Shown: positions 41,395 through 50,511 of the stretch, piece by piece
How positions within the stretch are numbered: position 1 is the first letter of the stretch
Layout of the letters: the number at the start of each line of letters is the position of its first letter
NCBI GenBank assembly: GCA_003213155.1
Contig: QCNQ01000002.1
Location: forward strand, 48,562 to 112,561
Length of the DNA: 64,000 nt
Source of the DNA: Pelagibacteraceae bacterium AG-426-G02
GTDB lineage: Bacteria; Pseudomonadota; Alphaproteobacteria; Pelagibacterales; Pelagibacteraceae
Direction: 5' to 3'
Translations under genes and position numbers: made by a program
Notes under the pieces: generated by a model
The model's input: only the letters and a program-made list of their open reading frames with translations
Database searches by the model: none
Told to the model about the DNA's origin: nothing

Positions 41395-41415
41395 GGGGCC
41401 TCGGCCCCCTTTTTA
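41395..41415 (+). terminator. Strong GC hairpin terminator/attenuator between dctP and dctQ
   Basis: GGGGGC-CTCG-GCCCCC followed by TTTTT. Confidence 0.85.
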
Positions 41416-41454
41416 TTTGATTAATTCAAAACAATTCAATAAGAGTCTATATCT

Positions 41455-42048
41455 ATGATGAGATCTTATATAAAATTTGCCGACCGATTAAGCGTCTCAA
41501 TGGGTAAAGCATTTTCCTGGTGTATTGTAATTTTAATGGGTGGAACGTGCTATGAAGTTTTTATGGCATATGCTTTAAATGCACCAACTTTATGGAATTT
41601 CGATTTTAGCCTCCAAATGTATGGTGCAATTTTTATGATGGCTGGTGCATATACTTTGTGTACCGAAGCACATGTAAGAGGAGACGTCATTTACAGATTA
41701 TTTTCTCAAAGAGTACAAGCTTGGATAGATATAGTTTTATATTTTATTTTCTTTTTCCCTGGTGTAATTGCATTAGCCTTTTATGGTTACGAGTATGCTG
41801 CGCTAGCTTGGAAAATAAAAGAAACAAGTTGGAATAGTCCAGCTCAAATTCAAATTTATATGGCGAAATCTTTAATACCTTTATCTGGAAGTCTGTTAAC
41901 CCTTCAGGGAATAGGTGAAGTGTTCAGATGTATTATATGTATTAAAACTGGTAGTTGGCCAGAAAGAGGAACAGAGCGTGATGCCGAAGAAACTGAAAAA
42001 GTATTAATGAGAACTTCACAAGAAGGAAATAAAGAAGATGTTATTTAG
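41455..42048 (+). CDS. TRAP transporter small permease (DctQ)
   Basis: ADRLSVSMGKAFSWCIVILMGGTCYEVF...MMAGAYTLCTEAHVRGDVIY. Confidence 0.92.
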   Translation: MMRSYIKFADRLSVSMGKAFSWCIVILMGGTCYEVFMAYALNAPTLWNFDFSLQMYGAIFMMAGAYTLCTEAHVRGDVIYRLFSQRVQAWIDIVLYFIFFFPGVIALAFYGYEYAALAWKIKETSWNSPAQIQIYMAKSLIPLSGSLLTLQGIGEVFRCIICIKTGSWPERGTERDAEETEKVLMRTSQEGNKEDVI

Positions 42049-43399
42049 TCTGACAAATCCTGAAGTGGCAATTATGATGATGGGTATATTTTTATTCGCC
42101 GTACTATTAGGTTTTCCGATTGCCTTTACTTTAATGGCGATGGGACTAGGTTTTGGATATTATGCTTACTTTGATCCAACTAAGATGGAACATCTTTTTG
42201 ATAATAGGATATTCCAACTTTTTGTTCAAAACACCTACACTGTTATGGATAATAATGTCCTTACTGCTGTCCCGCTCTTTTTATTCATGGGATATTTAGT
42301 TGAAAGAGCAGGTATTGTAGCAAAACTATTTTTTGCAATTAGATTAGCATCTCATAAGCTTCCTGCATCAATGGCAGTTGCAGCACTGATTACTTGTGCC
42401 CTATTTTCAACAGCAACAGGTATTATAGGTGCAGTTGTTACTTTAATGGGATTACTAGCATGGCCTGCTATGATTAAAGCTGGTTATGATAAAAAATTTG
42501 CATCTGGAATAATTTGTTCAGGTGGATGTTTAGGAATTTTAATTCCACCTAGTATTATGTTGATCGTTTACTCTGTAATTGCTCAACTATCACCACTAAG
42601 GTTATTTGCAGCTGCTATTTTTCCAGGACTTATGTTAGCGGGACTTTACATTGCATACGCAGTGTTCAGAGCTTGGTTAAATCCATCAATAGCGCCAAAA
42701 CCTGCAGCTGAGGAAATACCTCCTACTGCAGTAATTCTTAAAGAAGTTCTTGTCTCCTTCTTACCTTTATTTTCATTGATAATTTTAGTTCTAGGTACAA
42801 TTTTAGCTGGAATAGCAACACCTGCTGAAGCTGCAGCCGTCGGTGCATTTGGATCGTTGGTGCTTTCATATTTTTATAAAACCCTTAAGTGGAAAAATTT
42901 TAAAGAGTCTGTCTTTTTGACAGCTAAAACAACTGCAATGATCATGTGGCTTTTCATAGGATCGTGGACATTTGCTTCTGTATTTTCTTATCTTGGAGGC
43001 CACGAGGTTTTCGAACATTTCTTTAAATCTCTAAATTTACAGCCTTGGCAATTTTTAGTAATTACACAATTGATTATATTTTTATTAGGTTGGCCATTGG
43101 AGTGGACGGAGATATTAATTATTTTTGTACCAATATTTTTACCATTAGTCGAATTTTTTGGAGTAAATCCGTATTTCTTTGCAATGTTGATTGCTCTAAA
43201 TTTACAAACCTCATTTTTGACACCCCCCATGGCAATGTCTGCTTACTACCTAAAGGGAGTTCAATCAAAGAATGTTGAATTGATGCAGATCTTTGGAGGA
43301 ATAATGCCATTTTTAGGTATTGTGATTTTAGCTATGGTTCTAATGTATTTATTTCCAGGTATAGCACTTTGGTTACCAGAGACATTATTTGCAAATTAA
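42038..43399 (+). CDS. TRAP transporter large permease (DctM)
   Basis: LLGFPIAFTLMAMG, GCLGILIPPSIMLIVYSVIA, GIATPAEAAAVGAFGSLVLS. Confidence 0.95.
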   Translation: MLFSLTNPEVAIMMMGIFLFAVLLGFPIAFTLMAMGLGFGYYAYFDPTKMEHLFDNRIFQLFVQNTYTVMDNNVLTAVPLFLFMGYLVERAGIVAKLFFAIRLASHKLPASMAVAALITCALFSTATGIIGAVVTLMGLLAWPAMIKAGYDKKFASGIICSGGCLGILIPPSIMLIVYSVIAQLSPLRLFAAAIFPGLMLAGLYIAYAVFRAWLNPSIAPKPAAEEIPPTAVILKEVLVSFLPLFSLIILVLGTILAGIATPAEAAAVGAFGSLVLSYFYKTLKWKNFKESVFLTAKTTAMIMWLFIGSWTFASVFSYLGGHEVFEHFFKSLNLQPWQFLVITQLIIFLLGWPLEWTEILIIFVPIFLPLVEFFGVNPYFFAMLIALNLQTSFLTPPMAMSAYYLKGVQSKNVELMQIFGGIMPFLGIVILAMVLMYLFPGIALWLPETLFAN

Positions 43400-43405
43400 T
43401 TTTAG

Positions 43406-44734
43406 ATGACAGATATATTTTCTTTAAGTCTTGAAGAACTTGCTGCAAAGATTAAAGATGCTCAACTCACTTCTGTTGATGTTTGTGAAAAGTATATCGA
43501 GAGAATCAATAAATTTGACAAAGATATAAAGGCTTGGGCCCATTTTGACAAAAAAGTTTTATTAGAAAAAGCTACAGAAGCTGACGATCATAGAAGATCT
43601 GGTAAACCAATTGGTCCACTTCATGGAGTGCCTATTGCGGTTAAAGACATTATTGGGACAGTTGATATGCCAACTGAATGTGGAACAGTTATTAGAAAAG
43701 GTAAATCATATTCACAAAATGCTGAAATAATTGATCTGCTTCATGCATCCGGAGCGATTGTAATGGGTAAAACAGCAACCTCAGAACTTGCTTATTTAGG
43801 ACCCCCGGCAACCACAAATCCACATGATAAAACAAGAACACCAGGTGGTTCTTCAAGCGGATCAGCTGCTTCAGTGGCTTCGTTTATGGCACCTGCATCA
43901 ATTGGATCACAAACTGGAGGATCCATTATTAGACCAGCATCCTATTGTGGAGTTGTGGGTTATAAACCTAGTTATGGTTTGATATCTAGAAATGGTGTTT
44001 TAAGAACTTCTTACAATCTAGATCATATAGGAATCTTTGGCCGAAAAGTTGAGGATGTGGCTATGTTGGCAAAAGTATTGATAAAAAAAGATAAATTTGA
44101 TCCAGCAACTATACATTACTCAACGGAAAATATTTTATCTGAGACAAAAAAAGGACCTTTATTTGATCCTAAATTTATTTTTTATAAAACTGAACATTGG
44201 AAATTAATAGATAAAAAGTCTAGAGAGTCATTTGAATATTTTATTAATTCATTCAAAAAAAATATCGAGATTTTTGATACACCTTCTTATTTTAAGGATA
44301 TTCACAAGTATCACCAAATTATTCATGAGACTGATTTAGCCAATAATTTTTCAGTGTATTTTAAAAAATTTAAAAAGAAATTATCGAAGTATATGCAAGA
44401 TGCAATTACAAAAGGCAATAAACATTCCGCCAAAGAATACGCAGAAGCTATTGATTTTATGAAAAGAGGCTATGAGTCTTACGAGGAAGTTTTTGAGGAT
44501 TATCATGGAGTTTTGTCACCAGCTAGCCCGGGTGTTGCACCAAAGGGTTTAAAAAGTACAGGAACAGCAGAATTTAATAAAGTTTGGTCTTATCTTGGCA
44601 CACCATGTATTTCGTTACCTTTACTTGAAGGAGAAAATAATTTACCATTAGGCGTTCAATTAATTGGCAATAAATATGATGATCATAGATTTCTAGGAGT
44701 TGCTAATTGGTTAGAAAAAGAATGTCAGGAATAA
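43406..44734 (+). CDS. Amidase signature family protein
   Basis: GPLHGVPIAVKDIIGT, GGSSSGSAASVASFMAPASIGSQTGGSIIRPASYCGVVGYKPSYG. Confidence 0.93.
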   Translation: MTDIFSLSLEELAAKIKDAQLTSVDVCEKYIERINKFDKDIKAWAHFDKKVLLEKATEADDHRRSGKPIGPLHGVPIAVKDIIGTVDMPTECGTVIRKGKSYSQNAEIIDLLHASGAIVMGKTATSELAYLGPPATTNPHDKTRTPGGSSSGSAASVASFMAPASIGSQTGGSIIRPASYCGVVGYKPSYGLISRNGVLRTSYNLDHIGIFGRKVEDVAMLAKVLIKKDKFDPATIHYSTENILSETKKGPLFDPKFIFYKTEHWKLIDKKSRESFEYFINSFKKNIEIFDTPSYFKDIHKYHQIIHETDLANNFSVYFKKFKKKLSKYMQDAITKGNKHSAKEYAEAIDFMKRGYESYEEVFEDYHGVLSPASPGVAPKGLKSTGTAEFNKVWSYLGTPCISLPLLEGENNLPLGVQLIGNKYDDHRFLGVANWLEKECQE

Positions 44735-44735
44735 A

Positions 44736-44912
44736 ATGAATAAAATTACTACAATCATAGGATTATCTTTTGCAGTTTTCTTTTTAATTGGTTTAGCTAC
44801 AACTTTGACAAGATCAATGATGATAGGCTTCTTGGATGTTATTCCGGTTTATCTCTTAATGGGTGCAGCTATCATCATGATGATATACGAAGCCTTTTTT
44901 GATAAAGATTAA
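44736..44912 (+). CDS. Small two-TM membrane protein (58 aa)
   Basis: MNKITTIIGLSFAVFFLIGLATTLTRSMMIGFLDVIPVYLLMGAAIIMMIYEAFFDKD; too short for ORF track; sits between amidase stop and EamA start. Confidence 0.65.
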   Translation: MNKITTIIGLSFAVFFLIGLATTLTRSMMIGFLDVIPVYLLMGAAIIMMIYEAFFDKD

Positions 44913-44923
44913 TATCAATTAAA

Positions 44924-45829
44924 TTGAAAAATATTAAGACAGATATATTTCCATTATCATTACTATTTATACAACCAATCTTTATGGCTAGTAACTTAGT
45001 TGTTGCTAGAGGTGGTGTTGAATTTGTCCCGCCTATTTCACTTGCATTTTGGCGTTGGACAGTGGTTTTTTTGATTTTATTACCATTTACTTATGTAACT
45101 TTAAAAAATAATTTTCATATAATTAAAAAGGAATATAAAAAATTATTTTTTTTGGGGTCAATGGGGTGTGGTGTATGTGGCGCTTTCCCTTTTTTAGCTG
45201 GTGAGACAACAACTGTAACTAATATGGGAATAATTTATACATCCTCTCCAGTTTTTATTATTTTGATTTCATATTTCTTTTTTCAAGAAAAAATAAATTT
45301 GACAAAGGTAATTGGTTTAATTGCTTGTTTGATTGGTGTTTTTGTCATTATTATTAAAGGTGATATTGATTTATTAATTAATCTTAGATTTACAATTGGT
45401 GATTTATGGATGTTAGCTGCTGCAGTTGGTTGGGCTTTATATTCTATTTATTTATTTTATTGGAAATCAAAATTAAAAATTTTCGATAGATTTGCTATGA
45501 TTTCCTTTTTTGGTGCTTTAAGTTTGTTACCCTTTTATGTTGGTGAGGAATTATTTTATAAAGAGACTATTTTTGTAACAGAATTTTATTTATGGGTGAT
45601 TTTTGCTGCTATATCGCCAGGGATAATTGCCTTTACACTTTATACTATAGCTCAAAAAAAATTAGGTGCATCTTTAACTGGCTTTACGCTTTATGTTTTT
45701 ACAGTTTACGGTGCAATTTATGGATACTTTTTATTTGACGAAAAATTTGAAAATTACCATATTATTGGGACTATTCTGGTATTTTTTGGCGTATATTTAG
45801 CAAAGAAAAATAATGTTAAAAAGGTTTAG
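44924..45829 (+). CDS. DMT/EamA family transporter (TTG start)
   Basis: About 10 TM segments; LVVARGGVEFVPPISLAFWRW, YTSSPVFIILISYFFFQEKI, FDEKFENYHIIGTILVFFGVYLA. Confidence 0.9.
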   Translation: MKNIKTDIFPLSLLFIQPIFMASNLVVARGGVEFVPPISLAFWRWTVVFLILLPFTYVTLKNNFHIIKKEYKKLFFLGSMGCGVCGAFPFLAGETTTVTNMGIIYTSSPVFIILISYFFFQEKINLTKVIGLIACLIGVFVIIIKGDIDLLINLRFTIGDLWMLAAAVGWALYSIYLFYWKSKLKIFDRFAMISFFGALSLLPFYVGEELFYKETIFVTEFYLWVIFAAISPGIIAFTLYTIAQKKLGASLTGFTLYVFTVYGAIYGYFLFDEKFENYHIIGTILVFFGVYLAKKNNVKKV

Positions 45830-46631
45830 GAATAGTTTGTTATTATTTTTACAACTAACAATTTTAGTTTACCTATTTCTCTTAGTATTTCTTTATTTTT
45901 ATCAAAGGAACTTAATGTATCATCCTGATGAAAATAATTATTTTGATGACAAACTCTCAGTTTATATTGAAAAAGTGAAAGTCCCAACCCAAGATGGATT
46001 AGATTTATTGGGTTGGTATCATGAAAAAGATATAAAAAAAAATAAAACAATTCTATTTTTTCATGGAAATGCTGGATCTTTAGAAAATAGAATTCATAAA
46101 TTAAATCATTTTAGAGACATGAGTGTTAATTTTTTAATAATTGCTTGGAGAGGTTTTAGTGGTAACGAGGGTAAACCATCAGAGTCTGGGTTATATGAGG
46201 ATGGTGAAAGTGCAATTAAATGGTTAGTAAAAAAAGGTGTAGATGAAAAAAATATAGTAATTTATGGAGAATCATTAGGAACAGGGGTTGCAACACATTT
46301 ATCCCAGAACAAAGAGTTTGCAGGTGTTATTTTAGAAACTCCATTCACATCAATGATTGATGCGGCTAAAAAATTTTATCCATATATACCTGTTGGTCTT
46401 TTACTCAAAGATAAATTTGAAAATAAAAACAAAATTAAAAATATTAAATCTCCAATTTTGATAATGCATGGTGAAAAAGATCAAATTGTTCCTTTTGAGA
46501 TGGGTAAAAAGATGTTTGAGATAGCTAATGAACCCAAATATTCGTATTTTACCAAATATGACAATCATATGATGGAGTATGACGAGAGTCTTGTAAAAGC
46601 ACTAAACTCTTTTTTGATTAATTTAAATTAA
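45813..46631 (+). CDS. Alpha/beta hydrolase (Bem46/ABHD13-like)
   Basis: LFFHGNAGSLENR, IYGESLGTGVA, PILIMHGEKDQIVPF. Confidence 0.9.
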   Translation: MLKRFRNSLLLFLQLTILVYLFLLVFLYFYQRNLMYHPDENNYFDDKLSVYIEKVKVPTQDGLDLLGWYHEKDIKKNKTILFFHGNAGSLENRIHKLNHFRDMSVNFLIIAWRGFSGNEGKPSESGLYEDGESAIKWLVKKGVDEKNIVIYGESLGTGVATHLSQNKEFAGVILETPFTSMIDAAKKFYPYIPVGLLLKDKFENKNKIKNIKSPILIMHGEKDQIVPFEMGKKMFEIANEPKYSYFTKYDNHMMEYDESLVKALNSFLINLN

Positions 46632-46680
46632 GCCATATTCTAAACAAATATTTTTCAAGATTTAAGATTAAGTTTAAAAA

Positions 46681-47244
46681 GTGAAAAATGTTTTTATTAT
46701 TATAATTTTATTCATAACTTTAAAAAGCTTTGCTTTTTCGAAAGATAATTCATTTTATCCTGATGACTTATTTCACATAGATCATATGGACTCTCACAAC
46801 AAAAAATTTGCGCTATATTTTAAGGGGCGAGAGAAATCGATTTTAGCTAGAGGTGAAGAAAGTAATTATATAAATGATTATCCAAAAGATCTTTATATCT
46901 ATAATTATTCAACAAAGTCTTCTTCACCATTGATCTCTTATGATTGGTTTCCCTCTCAAGCCAAGTTTCATTTAGAGGAATATGACTTTCCTGTATTTCC
47001 AGACGACTTTGCTTATTATCTTTTAAAAGATGATAAAACACTGGTGATGATTAGTGCAGTTAAAAGTTTAAACGCAAACTTTAAGTATGATATTTTTAAT
47101 AAGAAACTAGAACTTTACCCCACTACAGGAAAATTTGATTTTATTATTTCGTCTTTTTCTAAGGATTGTGGGCATTATAAATTTAAAGATAATTATAAGT
47201 GTAGTATTTATAAACCTTTAATCTCGAGTAATTTAATCAATTAA
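46681..47244 (+). CDS. Secreted hypothetical protein (GTG start)
   Basis: 187 aa, signal-like MKNVFIIIILFITLKSFAFS; no family recognised. Confidence 0.6.
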   Translation: MKNVFIIIILFITLKSFAFSKDNSFYPDDLFHIDHMDSHNKKFALYFKGREKSILARGEESNYINDYPKDLYIYNYSTKSSSPLISYDWFPSQAKFHLEEYDFPVFPDDFAYYLLKDDKTLVMISAVKSLNANFKYDIFNKKLELYPTTGKFDFIISSFSKDCGHYKFKDNYKCSIYKPLISSNLIN

Positions 47245-48154
47245 CCTGCGTAAAAGCTTCAGCAAATTTTTCTGCATTAAATAATTGTAAGTCGTCTTCT
47301 TTTTCGCCCAAGCCTAAAGCAATAATAGGTAATTGATATTTTTTTGCTATCGCCAATAGAATACCGCCTTTGGCAGTTCCATCTAATTTGGTCATGATTA
47401 AACCAGTTAATGGAATAATTTTGTTAAATTCTTCTACTTGATTAATTACATTCTGTCCCGATGTTGCGTCTAAAACTAAAATAATGTTGTGAGGGGCATC
47501 CTGGTCAATTTTTTTTGTTACATTGGCTATCTTTTTATATTCCTCCATTAAATTTTTTTTATTTTGTAGTCTTCCAGCAGTATCGATTAATACTTGGTGA
47601 AAATTATTTTTGATTGCTTCTTCAACTGCTTTATATGCGACTGATGCTGGATCAGAACCTTGAGATGATTTAGTTATTTTAACGTCAATTTTATTTGCCC
47701 AGTTTTCTAATTGTTCAATAGCTGCTGCTCGAAAAGTATCAGAAGCGGCAAACATAACTTTGTTCCCGTTAGTTTTTAAAATTTTACCTATTTTACCAAT
47801 AGTTGTTGTTTTGCCAACACCATTCACACCTGAGATTAATGTTGCATTGAGTTTATCTTTTTTTTTGAAAAAAGAATTATTCTCTAAAGGTTTCATTAAA
47901 TTAATAATATATTCTTTTAAAATAAGATTTATCTCGGTTGATAAATCTTTATTTGGATCGATTTTTTTACTTGAAATGATTTCCTTGATCTCAGACGCAG
48001 CCTCGACACCTACATCTGACTCAATTAAAAATTCTTCAATTTTATTTAAATTTTTATCGTCAATCTCTTTTTTTATAATTATTTCTTTTAGTCCAGATGT
48101 CAGTGCAGATGCACTTTTTTTAAAGCCTATCTTAAATTTATCAAAAATTCCCAT
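47237..48154 (-). CDS. ftsY: Signal recognition particle receptor FtsY
   Basis: SGVNGVGKTTTIGKIG, FAASDTFRAAAIEQLENWA, IDTAGRLQNKKNLMEE, MTKLDGTAKGG. Confidence 0.96.
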   Translation of the reverse strand: MGIFDKFKIGFKKSASALTSGLKEIIIKKEIDDKNLNKIEEFLIESDVGVEAASEIKEIISSKKIDPNKDLSTEINLILKEYIINLMKPLENNSFFKKKDKLNATLISGVNGVGKTTTIGKIGKILKTNGNKVMFAASDTFRAAAIEQLENWANKIDVKITKSSQGSDPASVAYKAVEEAIKNNFHQVLIDTAGRLQNKKNLMEEYKKIANVTKKIDQDAPHNIILVLDATSGQNVINQVEEFNKIIPLTGLIMTKLDGTAKGGILLAIAKKYQLPIIALGLGEKEDDLQLFNAEKFAEAFTQVN

Positions 48155-48978
48155 TATAGTTTGAACTCAATTTCTTTTATTTCTGAAACGGGTCCTTTCA
48201 TGTGGATTGAATTTTTATCATCTATAAGAATTGATAATTTACCTGTTTGAAATTCTATGTCTGTTTTATTTTCAGTAAGATCATTTAATTTACCAGCAAA
48301 TGCTGTTGCACATGCAGCTGTTCCACATGCTTTGGTCAGCCCCGCTCCTCTCTCCCATACCTTCACTCTAATTAAATTTTTATTAATTATTGTAGCAATT
48401 GTAACATTACATTTTTCTGGAAAAATTTTATGATTTTCAATTTCGGGTCCAATTTTTTCAATATTAAAATTTTTAATTTCGTTTACAAAAAAAACAATAT
48501 GTGGATTTCCAACATTAACTGCCGTCCCACCTGAATGTTCTTTGTTATTTGAATCAATAATCTTAATATTTAAATTTTTCGTATCTAGTTTTTCTGATAA
48601 AGGAATTTCGTTCCATTGTAATTTAGCTTTACCAATTTCAGTCGTAACAATATTTTTATCTAATATCTTTGACTCTAAATTTCCATTTGAAGTTGACAAA
48701 ATGATGTTTTCAGATTTTGTCTGCTCGGAGATTAATTTTGCAACACATCTAGTACCATTTCCACACGCACCAGACTCTCCTCCATCAGAATTAAAAAATT
48801 TTAAATTTGCATCACTTGATTTGCTAGATTCAATAAATATTAATTGATCACAGCCAATAAAATTTCTATCACAAATTTTTATGATTTGATCTTTAGTCAA
48901 GTTGGTAATCTTTTGTCTATTATCAATTATTACAAAATCATTACCTAATCCATCCATTTTAAAAGCCCTAATATCCAT
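48154..48978 (-). CDS. dapF: Diaminopimelate epimerase
   Basis: FKMDGLGNDFVIID, NSDGGESGACGNGTRC, ERGAGLTKACGTAACA. Confidence 0.97.
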   Translation of the reverse strand: MDIRAFKMDGLGNDFVIIDNRQKITNLTKDQIIKICDRNFIGCDQLIFIESSKSSDANLKFFNSDGGESGACGNGTRCVAKLISEQTKSENIILSTSNGNLESKILDKNIVTTEIGKAKLQWNEIPLSEKLDTKNLNIKIIDSNNKEHSGGTAVNVGNPHIVFFVNEIKNFNIEKIGPEIENHKIFPEKCNVTIATIINKNLIRVKVWERGAGLTKACGTAACATAFAGKLNDLTENKTDIEFQTGKLSILIDDKNSIHMKGPVSEIKEIEFKL

Positions 48979-49030
48979 ATATAGTTATTTAACTTATTTA
49001 TTGACTTTTTGAACCTCTATTATAGTTTGT

Positions 49031-49126
49031 GGCAGTTTCCGCAAAAACGTTAAATTTGCGGTGTCTTTGGAAACAAAGAGATCGACACTAGTCAGCGAGG
49101 GTTCGCCCACTAGTGCGATTACTGCT
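49031..49126 (+). promoter_or_regulatory. Structured RNA leader upstream of ffh (probable ffh cis-regulatory motif)
   Basis: P1 gcagt(49032-36)/actgc(49121-25); P2 ccgcaaa(49039-45)/tttgcgg(49055-61); P3 ctttg-GAAA-caaag(49065-78); P4 atcg-a-cactagt/actagtg-cgat (49081-49119) capped by ggg-TTCG-ccc; locally GC-enriched. Confidence 0.85.
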
Positions 49127-49139
49127 GTATGAAATAAAT

Positions 49140-50498
49140 ATGTTTGAAAATTTAACAAATAAATTTGAGGAAGTTTTTTCCTCTCTGAAAAAAGCCCCTT
49201 CGCTTGATGAGAGCCAAGTTGATGAAGGCCTTAGAGCTATTAGACAAGCCTTACTAGAGGCTGATGTATCACTTGAGGTCGCAAAAGATTTTATTGAAAA
49301 AGTTAAACCTAAAGCTTTAGGGCAAGAAATTATCAGATCTACATCTCCTGGTGATATGGTTGTAAAAATCGTTTATGACGAATTAGTTAATTTATTAGGT
49401 GAAAAAAACATTGATGTAAATTTAAACGCCGTTCCTCCCGTGCCAATGATGTTAGTTGGTCTACAAGGTTCAGGTAAAACTACCACTACTGCTAAACTTG
49501 CAAGATATTTAGAAAATACAAAGAAAAAGAAGGTAATGATGGTCAGCTTAGATATTTATAGACCAGCTGCACAAGAACAGTTGAAATCTTTAGGTGAGCA
49601 AAATGATATCTTAACTTTACCAATTATAGAGGGTCAACAACCAGCAGATATTTGTCAGAGAGCAATAAGTGCTGCAAATTTAAATGGTGCCGACATTATC
49701 TTGTTTGATACAGCTGGCAGAACACAAATAGATCTTCAAATGATGAGTGAAATAAAGCAGATTGAAAATATAATCAATCCTGCTGAAACTTTTTTAGTTG
49801 CAGATTCTTTAACTGGTCAAGTAGCAGCATCAGTTGCAAAAGAATTTAAAAATACTGTAGGTTTATCAGGAATTATTTTAACAAGAGCTGATGGTGATGC
49901 CAGAGGTGGGGCCGCGGTAAGTATGAAATTTGTATCAGAGGTTCCAATTAAGTTTTTAGGGGTTGGAGAAAAAATTGAAAATTTTGAGGTGTTTCATCCC
50001 GACAGGATTGCAAATCGAATTCTTGGAATGGGAGATATTGTATCTCTAGTTGAAAAAGCAGCGCAAGATTTAGGTGAAGAAAATATTAAAAAGACAGAAG
50101 AGAATTTAAAAAAGGGACAATTTTCAATGCAAGATTATTTAACTCAACTAAGACAAATGAAAAAAATGGGTGGAATAGAGGGAATTATGTCTTTTATGCC
50201 AGGTATTTCTAAAGTTAAATCACAAATGGATGCTGCGGGTATTGACGAGGGTATTATCACAAAGAACGAGGCTATAATTTTATCGATGACAAAAAAAGAA
50301 AGAGAGAACCCAAAAATAATTGATGGTTCTAGAAAAAAAAGAATTGCTAATGGTTCTGGAACTGATCCAGCCACTATCAATAAATTGTTAAAACAATTTA
50401 AAATGATGTCTGAAATGATGAGAAAGATGTCTAAAGGAAATCTGAAAGGTATGTCTGATAAAGGAATACCACCAGAATTATTTAATCAATTAAAATAA
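49140..50498 (+). CDS. ffh: Signal recognition particle protein Ffh
   Basis: VGLQGSGKTTTTAKLARYL, DIYRPAAQEQLKSL, FDTAGRTQIDLQMM; C-terminal M-domain; ATG at 49140. Confidence 0.97.
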   Translation: MFENLTNKFEEVFSSLKKAPSLDESQVDEGLRAIRQALLEADVSLEVAKDFIEKVKPKALGQEIIRSTSPGDMVVKIVYDELVNLLGEKNIDVNLNAVPPVPMMLVGLQGSGKTTTTAKLARYLENTKKKKVMMVSLDIYRPAAQEQLKSLGEQNDILTLPIIEGQQPADICQRAISAANLNGADIILFDTAGRTQIDLQMMSEIKQIENIINPAETFLVADSLTGQVAASVAKEFKNTVGLSGIILTRADGDARGGAAVSMKFVSEVPIKFLGVGEKIENFEVFHPDRIANRILGMGDIVSLVEKAAQDLGEENIKKTEENLKKGQFSMQDYLTQLRQMKKMGGIEGIMSFMPGISKVKSQMDAAGIDEGIITKNEAIILSMTKKERENPKIIDGSRKKRIANGSGTDPATINKLLKQFKMMSEMMRKMSKGNLKGMSDKGIPPELFNQLK

Positions 50499-50511
50499 AA
50501 AAGGAGAGTAA

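Noticed and set aside
47760-48164. 134-aa + strand ORF antisense to ftsY
   Set aside because: ftsY has full GTPase motifs on the minus strand; the antisense ORF has no recognisable domain and mirrors AT-rich coding
49086-49115. gggttcgccc segment as the T-arm of a tRNA
   Set aside because: No acceptor stem or anticodon arm fits; the segment is the capped P4 stem of the ffh leader RNA
48979-49139. ffs (4.5S SRP RNA) gene upstream of ffh
   Set aside because: The conserved SRP RNA tetraloop region (GGAAGGAAGCAGCC-like) is not present
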